From: Candidatus Denitrolinea symbiosum
Lineage (GTDB): Bacteria > Chloroflexota > Anaerolineae > Anaerolineales > Villigracilaceae
Assembly: GCA_017312345.1 (NCBI GenBank)
Contig: BLAA01000001.1
Location: forward strand, 1,860,001-1,924,000
DNA length: 64,000 bases
Direction of reading: 5' to 3'
The notes beneath the pieces were generated by a model, which was not told the DNA's origin, did not search any database, and was given only the letters and a program-made list of their open reading frames with translations. Position 1 is the stretch's first letter. Every line of letters begins with the position of its first letter. Below, in pieces: positions 18,519 to 27,527 of this stretch. A program made the position numbers and the translations under genes.

Positions 18519-18606
18519 ACACGGATGACGCGGATTGCACGGATTCTCGCGGATAGAATCGCTTACGAAAAATCCTGTTTGTTCGTGCAATCCGTCAATT
18601 CTGTGT
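18519..18606. repeat. Imperfect palindromic intergenic element
   Basis: The arm ACACGGATGACGCGGATTGC at 18519 and beyond is roughly the reverse complement of CGTGCAATCCGTCAATTCTG near 18584. The loop is about 40 bp. Similar words (GATGACGC, GATTTTCGCC) recur around the IS1-like insertion at 30.2/31.5 kb, suggesting a repeat family. Confidence 0.5.
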
Positions 18607-18617
18607 GCAAAAAGGAG

Positions 18618-18796
18618 TTAAGAAACACTCTCCAGGGCGTTTTCGAGATAAATTTGCAGCTTGCGAAAGGCGTGATCGGCGCTTGCTGCCGCCAGGCTTG
18701 CGCGCTGCGCGCGGGTTTCCGCGAGACTCCGAGTATAAGCCTGTTTTCGAGAAGTTTGAGAAAACACCGTTTGACCTCTTCCAGAATTTTCATCAT
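18618..18796 (-). pseudogene. Possible small frameshifted gene
   Basis: One frame starts ATGATGAAAATT at 18796 ([19 protein letters not shown]). Another frame ends at 18618 with a helical [20 protein letters not shown] ... LENALESVS. Joined by a one-base shift they would make a roughly 60-aa helical protein. Evidence is only composition and the ATG, so this may be noise. The 478-bp gap between the methyltransferase and typA otherwise holds the palindromic element and a leader terminator. Confidence 0.22.
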
Positions 18797-18840
18797 TCTG
18801 ATAGAATATCGCCCGCACGCCGAACGACTTCTAAACGAAA

Positions 18841-18868
18841 CCCTCGGCCTCCCAGTCGGGGGTTTTTT
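18841..18868 (+). terminator. Terminator in the typA leader
   Basis: CCCTCGGC pairs with GTCGGGGG (with G-U pairs) around a 6-base loop, followed by T6. It sits 93 bp before typA in the same direction, with no gene just upstream. That suggests a short leader RNA or attenuation of typA. Confidence 0.6.
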
Positions 18869-18961
18869 GTATGGTTGGTCTTTAATCGTTCGACCGTCAA
18901 TCCGCTATTCCGACCTGACGTTTGCTTTTATTCATCCTCGGTTAAATTTTGGAGCTACAAA

Positions 18962-20857
18962 ATGCTTTCCCAGACTCTTCGGCCAGAAAATTATGAAACC
19001 ATGACCATCGAACGAACCGACCTCCGCAACATCGCCATCATCGCCCACGTGGACCACGGCAAGACCACCCTCGTGGACGGACTCCTGCGTCAATCGCACA
19101 CCTTCCGCGATAACCAGCAGGTCGCCGAGCGCGTCATGGATTCCAACGACCTCGAACGCGAACGCGGCATCACCATCCTCGCCAAAAATACCGCCATCAC
19201 CATCCCCGACCCGCAGACGGGCGGACAGGTCAAGATCAACATTGTGGACACGCCCGGTCACGCCGATTTTGGCGGCGAAGTCGAGCGCGTCATGAACATG
19301 GTGGACGGCGTCCTCCTCCTCGTCGACGCGGCCGAAGGCCCCATGCCGCAGACCCGCTTCGTCCTCAAGAAGGCCCTCGAGATGGGACACAAAGCCGTCG
19401 TGGTCATCAACAAAGTGGATCGCAAAGACGCCGAGCCCGCCCGCGTCCTCAACGACACGTTCGACCTCTTCATCGAACTGGGCGCGACCGAGCAGCAAGC
19501 CGACTTCCCCATCGTCTACGCCGTCGCCACCACGCAGCGCGCGGGACTGACGCCGGATCTCGGCCCCGACCTGAGTCCGCTCTTCGACGTGATCCTGCGC
19601 CACATCCCCGCGCCCAAAGTGGACCTCGACGCGCCGCTCCAACTGCTCGTCACCGCGCTGGGCTATGACGACTATCGCGGCGTCACCGCGGTCGGGCGCG
19701 TCCACGCGGGACGCATCCACGCGGGACAAAAGCTGGCGCGCATCCAGGCGGACGGTTCCATCCTGCCCGAAGCGGCGCGCTACCTCTACACGTTCCAGGG
19801 CTTGAAAAAAGTGGAAGTGGACGAAGTCAGCGCGGGCGATATCGTCTCGCTCGCGGGCCTGGAAGGCATCGCCATCGGCGAAACTTTGGCCGACCCGCTG
19901 GAACCCGTCGCGCTTCCCACCATCAAAGTCGAAGAGCCGACCGTCCGCATGACGTTTGGCGTCAACACCTCGCCGTTCACGGGACGCGAAGGCAAGTGGG
20001 GCACGTCGCGGAAATTAAGGGAGCGTCTCTTTGACGAACTCCGCACGAACGTCGCCCTGCGCGTCGACAAGACCGACTCGGCTGAGAATTTCCTCGTCAG
20101 CGGGCGCGGCGAACTGCATTTGGGAATCCTGATCGAAACCATGCGCCGCGAGGGTTACGAGTTCCAGGTCTCGCGGCCGGAGGTCATCTACCACAAGGCG
20201 GAGGACGGCGCCACCCTCGAGCCGTACGAGGAAGTCCACGTGGAGACCAGCGCCGACACGGTCGGCGTGGTCGTGGAGATGCTCGGGAGTCGGCGCGGCA
20301 AAATGATGGAGATGCACGACACGGGTCAGGGGACGACGCGCATGGTCTTCGTCGCCCCGACGCGCGGCCTGCTGGGATTCCGCTATCAGTTCCTCACCTC
20401 CACGCGCGGGATGGGCGTGATGCACACCATCTTCCGCGGCTACGACGAAATGGCCGGGCCGATGAACACGCGCAACACCGGTTCCATCGTCGCGATGGAG
20501 GCCGGGACGACCACCGCCTACGCGTTGGAAAACGCCGAGCAGCGCGGTACGCTCTTCGTCGGCCCGGGCGTGGACGTGTACGAGGGCATGGTCGTCGGCG
20601 AGAGTTCGCGCGGCGCCGACCTGCCGATCAACGTCTGCAAGAAGAAGCATCTCACCAACACGCGTTCCTCGCGCGGCGATATGGAGATCCGACTCACGCC
20701 CCCGCGTTCGATGTCGCTGGACGAGGCGGTGGAATACCTCGCGGACGACGAACTGCTCGAGGTCACGCCCGAAAATTTCCGCATCCGCAAGCGCATCCTC
20801 GATACCGAGTCCCGCGGCAAGCAGACGAAGAAGGCGAAAGAATTGCTGGAAGAATGA
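18962..20857 (+). CDS. typA: Ribosome-associated GTPase TypA/BipA
   Basis: 631 aa from ATG 18962, preferred because ggag lies 7 bp upstream; the ATG at 19001 has no ribosome site. G motifs: AHVDHGKTT (G1), RGITI (G2), [12 protein letters not shown] (G3), NKVD (G4). EF-G-like domains and the BipA-specific C-terminal domain ([25 protein letters not shown]) follow. It is a translational GTPase acting at the ribosome in assembly or stress adaptation. Length fits the family (about 610). A strong hairpin terminator follows. Confidence 0.97.
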   Translation: MLSQTLRPENYETMTIERTDLRNIAIIAHVDHGKTTLVDGLLRQSHTFRDNQQVAERVMDSNDLERERGITILAKNTAITIPDPQTGGQVKINIVDTPGHADFGGEVERVMNMVDGVLLLVDAAEGPMPQTRFVLKKALEMGHKAVVVINKVDRKDAEPARVLNDTFDLFIELGATEQQADFPIVYAVATTQRAGLTPDLGPDLSPLFDVILRHIPAPKVDLDAPLQLLVTALGYDDYRGVTAVGRVHAGRIHAGQKLARIQADGSILPEAARYLYTFQGLKKVEVDEVSAGDIVSLAGLEGIAIGETLADPLEPVALPTIKVEEPTVRMTFGVNTSPFTGREGKWGTSRKLRERLFDELRTNVALRVDKTDSAENFLVSGRGELHLGILIETMRREGYEFQVSRPEVIYHKAEDGATLEPYEEVHVETSADTVGVVVEMLGSRRGKMMEMHDTGQGTTRMVFVAPTRGLLGFRYQFLTSTRGMGVMHTIFRGYDEMAGPMNTRNTGSIVAMEAGTTTAYALENAEQRGTLFVGPGVDVYEGMVVGESSRGADLPINVCKKKHLTNTRSSRGDMEIRLTPPRSMSLDEAVEYLADDELLEVTPENFRIRKRILDTESRGKQTKKAKELLEE

Positions 20858-20863
20858 ATCAAA

Positions 20864-20900
20864 AAAGCCAGGTTTCTCGAAGAAACCTGGCTTTTATTTT
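20864..20900. terminator. Bidirectional terminator after typA
   Basis: AAAAGCCAGGTTTCT pairs with AGAAACCTGGCTTTT around CGA, with T-rich sequence on the far side. It serves typA and the convergent lipoprotein gene. Confidence 0.85.
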
Positions 20901-21712
20901 TATCCCGAGCAGGAGAACGAGACCGGGTTTCCCAGCGCCTCGCCCGCCGCGTTGAACGCGGAGACGCGGTATGAGTAGGTCGCTGCGGCGCTCCCGGCGA
21001 ACGTCTCTTTATAAGTAGCGGTGTTGGCGGGCAGTTCCTCGACCATTATCCCGTCGCGGTAGACCCGGAAGCCGGTCTCGTTTTTGGAGCGGTCCGTCCA
21101 GGTCAGCGTCACGGTGATGTCGGTGTTGACGCCGTTGAAACTGCACGAATACTGATAGTACAAGCCCGAAGGCGCCTGGAGTTCGCCCGCCGCGGCCGAG
21201 GTCGGGGCGGCGGGAGTCGTCGCTGGCAGCAGGTTCACGTTCCCGAAGGCGTTCGACATCTCGGCCGGCACCCAGCACGGCGCGGATTTTCCGATCTCCG
21301 TCACGATCCAATATTTGTTATCGGCGGAACGCGCGATCATCTGGTAGGTCGTCCCAGGCACGAGCTGGATGACGATTGTGTAACTGGCGCCGGGTCCCTC
21401 GCGGCAGTTGGTGTTCGAGTCCACCGTCAGGACGGTGGCGGTCGGCGTGCCGGCCGTCGCGGTGGGCGTGAAGGCGGGCTGGATGGTGGGGGCGTTTTCC
21501 AGCGTGGGCGTGGCGAGCGGGACGAGATTCTCCTCGGTGGGACTTTCCGCTGTGGGCGAGGCCAGCGGCGCTTGCGGGGCCGCCGCGGTCAGCGTCTTTG
21601 CCACCATAGTGGCGGCCTGGTCGTTGACCGAGATCGGTTCCTGCGGCTTGGGGAGATTGCAGGCTGAAAGCAGTAAAGCCATCAGGCTCAGCCGGACGAT
21701 AAGTTTTTTCAT
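20900..21712 (-). CDS. Lipoprotein with SH3-like and Fn3 domains
   Basis: 270 aa with a lipobox at LLLSAC (Cys18) and a Pro/Thr/Ala linker to residue 95. An SH3b-like domain (NCREGPGASYTIVIQLVPG ... YWIVTEI, about 97-150) and a fibronectin type III-like domain (GLYYQYSCSF, VTLTWTDRS, FRVYRDG, YSYRVSAFN) follow. It is probably displayed at the cell surface, where such modules bind peptidoglycan or glycans; no enzyme motif is seen. It shares the neighbourhood with another lipoprotein gene 59 bp upstream in the same direction, possibly an operon. Confidence 0.8.
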   Translation of the reverse strand: MKKLIVRLSLMALLLSACNLPKPQEPISVNDQAATMVAKTLTAAAPQAPLASPTAESPTEENLVPLATPTLENAPTIQPAFTPTATAGTPTATVLTVDSNTNCREGPGASYTIVIQLVPGTTYQMIARSADNKYWIVTEIGKSAPCWVPAEMSNAFGNVNLLPATTPAAPTSAAAGELQAPSGLYYQYSCSFNGVNTDITVTLTWTDRSKNETGFRVYRDGIMVEELPANTATYKETFAGSAAATYSYRVSAFNAAGEALGNPVSFSCSG

Positions 21713-21771
21713 GGCAGGGTCATCCCTTTTATAGCGATTTGGAGCGTTCCATTAATGTAAACGAATCCGGG

Positions 21772-22656
21772 CTATTGAATGTTCAACGATTCGGTCAATC
21801 TGTCCAGACTCGTCAGGGCGGGTTGGAAACTGTTGGGCGCGGCGGAGTTGAGCAGGGACGTCGCGTCGTTGTAATAGGCCGCGATGGCGTCGGGATCGTC
21901 GTAGCCGGGGAAGGGGAGGCCGCCCGTAGGCGGGACGGTTTCGGGCTTTTCGTTAATCGCCAGCAGGGGATGGGAGATGGGCAGGATGGCGAGGATGAAA
22001 TATTTCCCGTCGCTCGTCAACCCCTGAAATTGATAGAACAGGTCGCGGTTGTTGACGGTGGCGTAATATTGACCGTACTCGACCAGGGAGCGGACGCCCG
22101 CCCCGTTCGCGAAGCGGACGACCTGGATCTGCGCGGCGAACAACTGTCCCGCGTTGAACGTGACGATGCGCGGCAGGTTGTCTTTGTTTGCGGCCGTCGT
22201 CCCGTTGACGATGGCCTGCAACGCGGCGACGCTTTGGGCCGCGGCGTCGTTCATGGCCGCGTATGCCGGCGCGGGGTAGACGAGGATCTGCGCGTCGAAG
22301 AAGGTGTCGTATAACGCGTACCCGTCCAGTTCGAATTTGACGTGTTGGGGGATCTCCGACCCGCTCATCTCGTCCATGACCGCGGGGACGTTTCCCGCCA
22401 GCGCGCTGAAGGCCGCGTCAGTGGGCAGGGTGAAACTGATATTTTCAAACGAGACTGCCGTCCCGTTGACCGTCGGCGCGGACGTGGCGGTCGGCGCGGC
22501 TGTGACCTGCGGCGCGGCCGCGGTCATGGCTTGAATCGTCCCGGCTACGAGCGTTTCCACGCTGGGCGCGGACGTGGCGGGCGCGGGCGGCTGCGCCGTC
22601 GCGCAGGCCAGCGTCATCGCCAGAAGCAACCCCAGGATCAAAAATTTCTTTTTCAT
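21772..22656 (-). CDS. Lipoprotein of unknown function
   Basis: 294 aa. Signal ends at LLLAMTLAC (Cys18). An Ala/Pro/Thr linker runs to about residue 65. The globular part follows (ISFTLPTDAAFSALAGNVP, FELDGYALYDTFFDAQILV, LPRIVTFNAGQLFAAQIQVV, YYATVNNRDLFYQFQGLT). The last part resembles secreted proteins that report on sampled input, but I do not recognise a family. It is likely cell-surface anchored, and cotranscribed with the SH3/Fn3 lipoprotein and perhaps the YbaK gene 26 bp upstream. Confidence 0.75.
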   Translation of the reverse strand: MKKKFLILGLLLAMTLACATAQPPAPATSAPSVETLVAGTIQAMTAAAPQVTAAPTATSAPTVNGTAVSFENISFTLPTDAAFSALAGNVPAVMDEMSGSEIPQHVKFELDGYALYDTFFDAQILVYPAPAYAAMNDAAAQSVAALQAIVNGTTAANKDNLPRIVTFNAGQLFAAQIQVVRFANGAGVRSLVEYGQYYATVNNRDLFYQFQGLTSDGKYFILAILPISHPLLAINEKPETVPPTGGLPFPGYDDPDAIAAYYNDATSLLNSAAPNSFQPALTSLDRLTESLNIQ

Positions 22657-22682
22657 GCGTTCCTCGCTTTCGCGGCGGCGTT

Positions 22683-23159
22683 CTATTTCACTCGTACCGT
22701 TTTGCCGCCTGTCATTTTCTGCAAATCTACAGTCTTTAACTCGAAGATCGCGTTGGGAGTTCCAGCCGCAGCCCAGACGGTTTCGTATTGCAGAAAATCT
22801 TCGTCGAGGTAGGTTTCGATTTTTTCGGGATGGCCGATGGGCGGCACGCCGCCGATCGCGAACCCGGTGACGGCGCGCGCGAAGTCCGCGTCGGCCTTGC
22901 CGATGGCTTCGCCCGCGTATTCGGCGATGCGCTTCTCGTCCACGCGGTTCGCGCCGCTGGTGAGAACCAGGATCGGCTTGCCCGATCCCTTGCCGCGGAA
23001 GATCAGCGACTTGACGATCTGCCCCAGTTCGCAGCCGGCGCGGTCGGCGGCCTCCTGCGCGGTGCGCGTCGACTCGGCGCGCTCGAGGACGACGTAATCG
23101 TAGCCGAGTTCCCTCAGCAGGTCTTGGATTTTTTGAGCGGAAGCGGAAAGTTTAGTCAT
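22683..23159 (-). CDS. YbaK/EbsC-type aminoacyl-tRNA deacylase
   Basis: 158 aa over the full YbaK/ProX fold: STRTAQEAADRAGCELGQIVKSLIF, ILVLTSGANRVDEKRIAEY, VTGFAIGGVPPIGH. The conserved Lys (VKSL) and the GxPP(I/F)GH motif are present. These free-standing editing proteins hydrolyse mischarged Cys-, Ala- or Pro-type tRNAs in the cytoplasm; specificity is not readable here. It is divergent from the methyltransferase gene at 23197 with a 37-bp shared promoter region. Confidence 0.9.
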   Translation of the reverse strand: MTKLSASAQKIQDLLRELGYDYVVLERAESTRTAQEAADRAGCELGQIVKSLIFRGKGSGKPILVLTSGANRVDEKRIAEYAGEAIGKADADFARAVTGFAIGGVPPIGHPEKIETYLDEDFLQYETVWAAAGTPNAIFELKTVDLQKMTGGKTVRVK

Positions 23160-23196
23160 GCGCCCAAGTTTAGCACAGGTTTGTTATACTTGCCGC

Positions 23197-23895
23197 ATGA
23201 CCGATCCCCAGCGAATCATCTATCAGACCGAAGCCGACCGCTACGAGGCCCTCATCGCGCGCGAGGACTATCAGGGCAACATCCTGCGGACGCTCGAACG
23301 GATCGTCCCCGGCCTCGACGGGCGCGTCGTCCTGGACCTCGGCGCGGGGACGGGACGCCTGGCGCGGCTGCTCGTCCCGCGCGCGAAATTCGTCCGCGCC
23401 TTCGACGAATCCGCCGAGATGCTGCGCGTCTGCCGCGCCAAACTCTCCGCGACGGGACGCGTCAACTGGACTGTGGACGCGGCCGACCACCGCCGCCTGC
23501 CCGTGGACGACGCCTCCGCCGACCTCGTCGTCTCGGGCTGGAGCGTCAGTTACCTCGCCGTGTGGGGAGACGAACAGTGGCGCGCGAACCTGTCCGAGTG
23601 GCTGGGGGAGATGAAACGCGTCTTACGGCGCGGCCGGCCTGTGGTCCTGTTTGAATCGCTCGGCACGGGACACGAGTCGCCGTTCCGCCTCCCGCATCTC
23701 GCGAACTTCTATCCCTGGCTGGACGAAGTCGGATTCCAGTTCGAGTGGATCCGCACCGATTACAAGTTCGAGTCGTTCGACGAGGCGGAAAGTCTCGCGC
23801 GCTTTTTCTTCGGCGACGAGATGGGCGACCAGGTCCGAAAAAATAACTGGGTCATCCTGCCCGAATGTACGGGCGTGTGGCGGTTGACGTTGTGA
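23197..23895 (+). CDS. Class I SAM methyltransferase
   Basis: 232 aa from ATG 23197; an upstream in-frame ATG at 23158 overlaps the divergent gene and is unlikely. VLDLGAGTGRLARLL is motif I, VRAFDESAEMLRVC motif II, and ADLVVSGWSVSYLAVWG follows. Methyltransferase type 11/25 family; substrate unknown. A TTGTTATACTT stretch upstream may hold its -10 box. No pathway neighbours. Confidence 0.82.
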   Translation: MTDPQRIIYQTEADRYEALIAREDYQGNILRTLERIVPGLDGRVVLDLGAGTGRLARLLVPRAKFVRAFDESAEMLRVCRAKLSATGRVNWTVDAADHRRLPVDDASADLVVSGWSVSYLAVWGDEQWRANLSEWLGEMKRVLRRGRPVVLFESLGTGHESPFRLPHLANFYPWLDEVGFQFEWIRTDYKFESFDEAESLARFFFGDEMGDQVRKNNWVILPECTGVWRLTL

Positions 23896-23942
23896 CGCTC
23901 CCTCTCGATCGGCGCGAGGCGGGAAGAAGCTGACCAAAATGA

Positions 23943-23972
23943 TTGACACTTTCCGCATATTGGTAGTATAAA
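23943..23972 (+). promoter_or_regulatory. Promoter of the M-box/mgtE unit
   Basis: TTGACA (23943-23948) and TATAAA (23967-23972), 18-bp spacer. The start site should fall just before the M-box at 23985. Confidence 0.7.
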
Positions 23973-23982
23973 TTTGGACAGA

Positions 23983-24219
23983 CAAATAGCCCTCGTTAGG
24001 CGAGGCGTCTGCGTGGCACATAAGCCATTGTCCCGAAACGTCGAGAGACGCCAAGGGGTAGACCAGGCAAAGTCGGCTTAAGGCTTTGCCCGAAGTGGCT
24101 GGGAGGCAGGATTTCCCTACGACGCGCAGTGCTGAAGCTCAACCAGTGAGGAGCCGCGCTTCCCTGCGCGGAGGAACGACGCGTGACGCCTCCTGGTTGG
24201 ACCGGGAGGCGTTTTGTTC
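23983..24219 (+). promoter_or_regulatory. M-box (ykoK) magnesium riboswitch
   Basis: Conserved blocks are in order: CTCGTTAGGCGAGGC, GTCCCGAAACGTCGAGAG, GACGCCAAGGGGTAGACC, GGCTGGGAGGCAGG, ACGCGCAGTGCTGAAGCTC. These match the ykoK/M-box consensus, which folds on Mg2+. The expression platform is a terminator, ACGCCTCC/GGAGGCGT with TTTTGTT (24186-24219). High Mg2+ should stop transcription before mgtE. The linked gene confirms the call. Confidence 0.95.
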
Positions 24220-24265
24220 AGCCATGGATGGACAAAATTGCATGGCGGAAAGAAGGTGATGTTTC

Positions 24266-24376
24266 ATGGACGCTGACAGCGATAACCCGGATAGACAGAT
24301 TCTCCGAAACACAGTTTTCGCGGGAGCGTCTGTGAGCGCGCCTCCTCGAATTTCGATTCAAGGCGGGACTTTGTAA
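24266..24376 (+). CDS. Small ORF between M-box and mgtE
   Basis: 36 codons (MDADSDNPDRQILRNT ... SIQGGTL), with gaagg 12 bp before the ATG. It lies after the riboswitch terminator and 70 bp before mgtE, where leader peptides of Mg2+ transporter genes occur in other bacteria. Nothing else supports expression. Confidence 0.3.
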   Translation: MDADSDNPDRQILRNTVFAGASVSAPPRISIQGGTL

Positions 24377-24446
24377 TTGCGCCTTGACCTCCCAGCGGAC
24401 TGTTCCTTCGGACTCGTTCCAGAATAGTTCTCGACAGGAGGCCGGC

Positions 24447-25841
24447 ATGGCTTTACCAAACGATATTCTCGAAAAAACCGTCAACGACCTGACGGAGATG
24501 ATCAAGTCGCACAATTTCAACGGCTTGCAGGGGCAGATCAAAAACTGGTCCGCAACCGACATCGCGGATCTAATGGAGCCGTTATCGGCGGAAAAGCAGG
24601 CGGTGCTTTTCCGCCTGCTGCCGCGTGAACTGGCCGCCAAGGTTTTTTCGTACCTGCCCGGCGAGCGCCAGGAGGAACTGCTCAAAGCGATGGCGACGGG
24701 GGAAGTAGCCAGCCTGTTCAATGCCATGTCGCCGGACGACCGCACCTCCATTTTGGAGGAGATGCCGGCCAACGTCATTCAGCATTTGCTCAATTTGTTG
24801 TCGCCGGAGGAGCGCGCTGTCGCCTCCACCCTGCTCGGCTACAAGGAAGACAGCGTGGGGCGCATGATGACGCCCGACTTCGTCCGCCTCCGCCAGCAAT
24901 GGACGGTGGAACGCGCCCTCGACCACATCCGCCGCTACGGCCGGGACAGCGAGACCATGAGCATGACCTACGTGATCGACGAGGAGAACCGCCTGGTGGA
25001 CGACCTCCGCATCCGCCAGATCCTGCTCGCGGCGCCCGAAACCCTCATCTCCGATCTAATGGACAGGCGTTTCGTCTCCTTGAAGGCCACCGATAACCGC
25101 GAGGCGGCGGTGGAGCTCTTCAAAGACACAGACTTGATCGCCCTGCCGGTGACCGATACGCAGGGCATCCTGATCGGAATCGTCACCGTGGACGACATCC
25201 TCGACGTGGTGGAAGAGGAAGCCACCGAGGATATTCAGAAGATCGGCGGCTCCGAAGCGCTGGACGAGCCATACATGAAGATCACCCTGCCGCGCATGGT
25301 CCGAAAACGCGCCACCTGGCTCATTATCCTCTTCTTAAGCGAGATGTTGACGGCAACCGCCATGGGCAAATACGAAAACGAAATCGCCAAGGCGGTGGTG
25401 CTGTCCATTTTTGTCCCCCTGGTGATCTCCAGCGGCGGGAACTCCGGCTCGCAAGCCTCCACCCTCATCATCCGGGCTATGGCTTTGGGAGAAGTCCATT
25501 TACGCGATTGGTGGCGGGTGATGCGGCGCGAGATCCTTTCGGGCTTGTCGCTCGGCGCGATCCTGGGAGCGATCGGCTTCATCCGCATTTCTGCCTGGGC
25601 AACGCTGTTCGGCGCTTACGGGGAACATTGGCTGATGCTGGCCCTGACGGTCGGCGTCGCGCTGGTGGGGATCGTGCTGTGGGGAACGCTGGCGGGTTCG
25701 ATGCTGCCCATCCTGCTCCGCCGCGTCGGTCTCGACCCGGCGACCTCGTCCGCGCCGTTCGTCGCCACGCTGGTGGACGTCTCCGGGCTGGTCATTTACT
25801 TCTCGGTGGCCTCGGTGATCCTGCGCGGCACATTGCTTTAA
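24447..25841 (+). CDS. mgtE: Magnesium transporter MgtE
   Basis: 464 aa from ATG 24447 (aggagg 5 bp before). The MgtE N-terminal helical superfamily domain (DIADLMEPLSAEKQAVLF, SMSPDDR-like AMSPDDRTSILEEMP) spans about 25-130. A CBS pair spans about 135-260 (ALDHIRRYGRD, VTDTQGILIGIVTVDDIL). The membrane channel domain follows with SGGNSGSQASTLIIRAMALG, the family's ion-path motif. It imports Mg2+ through the cytoplasmic membrane and is gated by Mg2+ on the CBS domains. Expression is controlled by the upstream M-box. Confidence 0.97.
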   Translation: MALPNDILEKTVNDLTEMIKSHNFNGLQGQIKNWSATDIADLMEPLSAEKQAVLFRLLPRELAAKVFSYLPGERQEELLKAMATGEVASLFNAMSPDDRTSILEEMPANVIQHLLNLLSPEERAVASTLLGYKEDSVGRMMTPDFVRLRQQWTVERALDHIRRYGRDSETMSMTYVIDEENRLVDDLRIRQILLAAPETLISDLMDRRFVSLKATDNREAAVELFKDTDLIALPVTDTQGILIGIVTVDDILDVVEEEATEDIQKIGGSEALDEPYMKITLPRMVRKRATWLIILFLSEMLTATAMGKYENEIAKAVVLSIFVPLVISSGGNSGSQASTLIIRAMALGEVHLRDWWRVMRREILSGLSLGAILGAIGFIRISAWATLFGAYGEHWLMLALTVGVALVGIVLWGTLAGSMLPILLRRVGLDPATSSAPFVATLVDVSGLVIYFSVASVILRGTLL

Positions 25842-25857
25842 CCGCGAGCCTTCGCGG

Positions 25858-26415
25858 TCAGCGCGGTTTAAATCCATTCCTTGCCGCCAGCGCGCATCCC
25901 ATCGCGGCCAGCGCCGCGCTGGCGCTCACGAAGATCCACTTGCCCATTCGGAAGACCGTCAACATCCACGCCAGCGGGACGGATCGTTCGGGCCACAAAG
26001 CGAGCATGGCGACGATGCACAAATTCTCCAGCAGGTCGAGCGACCACGCGCCGAGGGGCGTCACATTTAAAATCCGCATCTTGTCGCCGCGCGCAAACCC
26101 GCGCTGGAACAGCCACGAGATCAGCAGCCCGAGCGCCAGCGTGTATAAAATCGGGTGCAGGAGATCCAGCGTCAATTCCGAACCGAGATAAAACAGGCGC
26201 GCGCGTTCGTCGTAACGTTCGAGCCGCGCGAACGTCTCGCTGGGCGCGGAAAAAAACAGGAGGTCCAGCGGCGGTTCGGGAGACGCGGCGCCGCCCGCCA
26301 GTTTTCCAGCGAGCGGCATGACGAATCCCATGAAGGCCAAATCCAGCGCCGCCAGCGTCAACGCCAGCCAGCCTTTGGCCCACGAATAAAATCGGTTCGA
26401 AATCGCGTGCAGCAT
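25858..26415 (-). CDS. Membrane protein, about 185 aa
   Basis: From ATG 26415 (MLHAISNRF). It has four likely membrane helices (GWLALTLAALDLAFMGFVM, LLHPILYTLALGLLISWLF, WSLDLLENLCIVAMLALW, WIFVSASAALAAMGCALA) and a periplasmic loop rich in charged residues. No family recognised. It is divergent from the hydrolase gene (63 bp apart). A role in membrane or envelope cannot be inferred further. Confidence 0.75.
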   Translation of the reverse strand: MLHAISNRFYSWAKGWLALTLAALDLAFMGFVMPLAGKLAGGAASPEPPLDLLFFSAPSETFARLERYDERARLFYLGSELTLDLLHPILYTLALGLLISWLFQRGFARGDKMRILNVTPLGAWSLDLLENLCIVAMLALWPERSVPLAWMLTVFRMGKWIFVSASAALAAMGCALAARNGFKPR

Positions 26416-26478
26416 TCTGCCTCCGTCAAAGTTGGTCTGCGCGCCGGGCAAAAAGCGCGCTCCCTGTATAATCGGGAC

Positions 26479-27219
26479 ATGCTCAATTATCGCGCCGAAG
26501 GCGGCGGCCCGCCAATCTTGCTTCTACATGGTTTTGGAATTTCCTTCAACATTTGGACTGAACTGATTCCCCTTCTGCGCGGACGTTTCTCGCTCGTGAC
26601 GGTCGAACTGCCGGGCATCGGACTCTCCCCCCTCCCGCCTCTTTCCTACCCCTATCTGGCCGCGGCCGTAGACGCGTTGGACTCCCTGCGAGTCTCTCTC
26701 GCCATCCCGCGCTGGGACGTCCTCTCCTACTCCTCGGGGACGCGCGTCGCCGAAGCCTATCTGCAAACGCACGCGGACCGCGTCAAGCGCGCCGTCTTCC
26801 TCGCTCCGGCTTATACGACCAAAGGCAAGGCATTCGGTCTGCGCGTAGCCAGTGCAATTGATGCGCGCTTTCCCGCGCTGGGAGATTGGACGCTTTCGGG
26901 CGCGCGTCTTCGCTTCTTGATTCGCCTGCTGGGATTCAACCTGCGCGCCGACCCTTCTGTGGACGCGTGGTTCTCGGAGATCGCCTCCCAGCCCCGCGAG
27001 ATTCTCAAAGCGACGCTGCGTTCCCTGCCGGGGTTCGGGGCGCGTCCGCTCGCGGTCCCCGCCAACGTCCCCGCGCTCTTTGTCTGGGGCAGCGAAGACT
27101 TGATCACGAAAACGCCGCGCCGCCTGTCCGCGCGCGACGTCGTCATCCCCGCCACCCATGCCATGCCGCAGTCGCGGGCGCGCGAGGTGGGGGAGATTTT
27201 TCTGTCGTACCTGGAATAG
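26479..27219 (+). CDS. Alpha/beta hydrolase
   Basis: 246 aa from ATG 26479. HGFGISFNIW carries the oxyanion HG, SYSSG is the nucleophile elbow in place of the usual GxSxG, VPALFVWGSEDLIT holds the likely acid, and ATHAMP the His. The fold is complete and has no signal peptide. Reaction unknown: esterase or lactonase types share these motifs. The Gly-to-Ser change at the elbow's first position is uncommon but tolerated in the family. Confidence 0.85.
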   Translation: MLNYRAEGGGPPILLLHGFGISFNIWTELIPLLRGRFSLVTVELPGIGLSPLPPLSYPYLAAAVDALDSLRVSLAIPRWDVLSYSSGTRVAEAYLQTHADRVKRAVFLAPAYTTKGKAFGLRVASAIDARFPALGDWTLSGARLRFLIRLLGFNLRADPSVDAWFSEIASQPREILKATLRSLPGFGARPLAVPANVPALFVWGSEDLITKTPRRLSARDVVIPATHAMPQSRAREVGEIFLSYLE

Positions 27220-27226
27220 CGCGCCT

Positions 27227-27481
27227 TCACTCGAAAAAGGCGGACATCAGGTTGGCGCGCCAGGCGATGTTTTTCAGCGGGATGAGCGTGAAGAGTTTGC
27301 AGATGAAGAGATGGGACGTGTACCCGCTGGGATGCGTCATCCCCAGCGTGGCGCACAGGGTTTGGAACTCGGCGGAATCGCCCCACAGAAGCGAGGGCGC
27401 CAGCGTGCGGACGTATAACGCCAGCGCCAGAATCCCGATGGCGAGGGAGATGAGCAGGTCGGCGCGTTTGATGGGTTTCAT
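27227..27481 (-). pseudogene. N-terminal remnant of a DUF2723-type membrane protein
   Basis: 84 codons: MKPIKRADLLISLAIGI, one membrane helix, then LAPSLLWGDSAEFQTLCATLGMTHPSGYTSHLF, which is typical of the start of DUF2723 glycosyltransferase-like proteins with many membrane helices. It stops after NLMSAFFE where the family continues for several hundred residues. It is probably a decayed or deleted gene, 8 bp from the hydrolase stop. Family call from memory of the motif. Confidence 0.6.
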
Positions 27482-27527
27482 TCCCCCCAAGTCTATCTCA
27501 ACGACGCGTCTTTGGGGAGGCGTTGTT

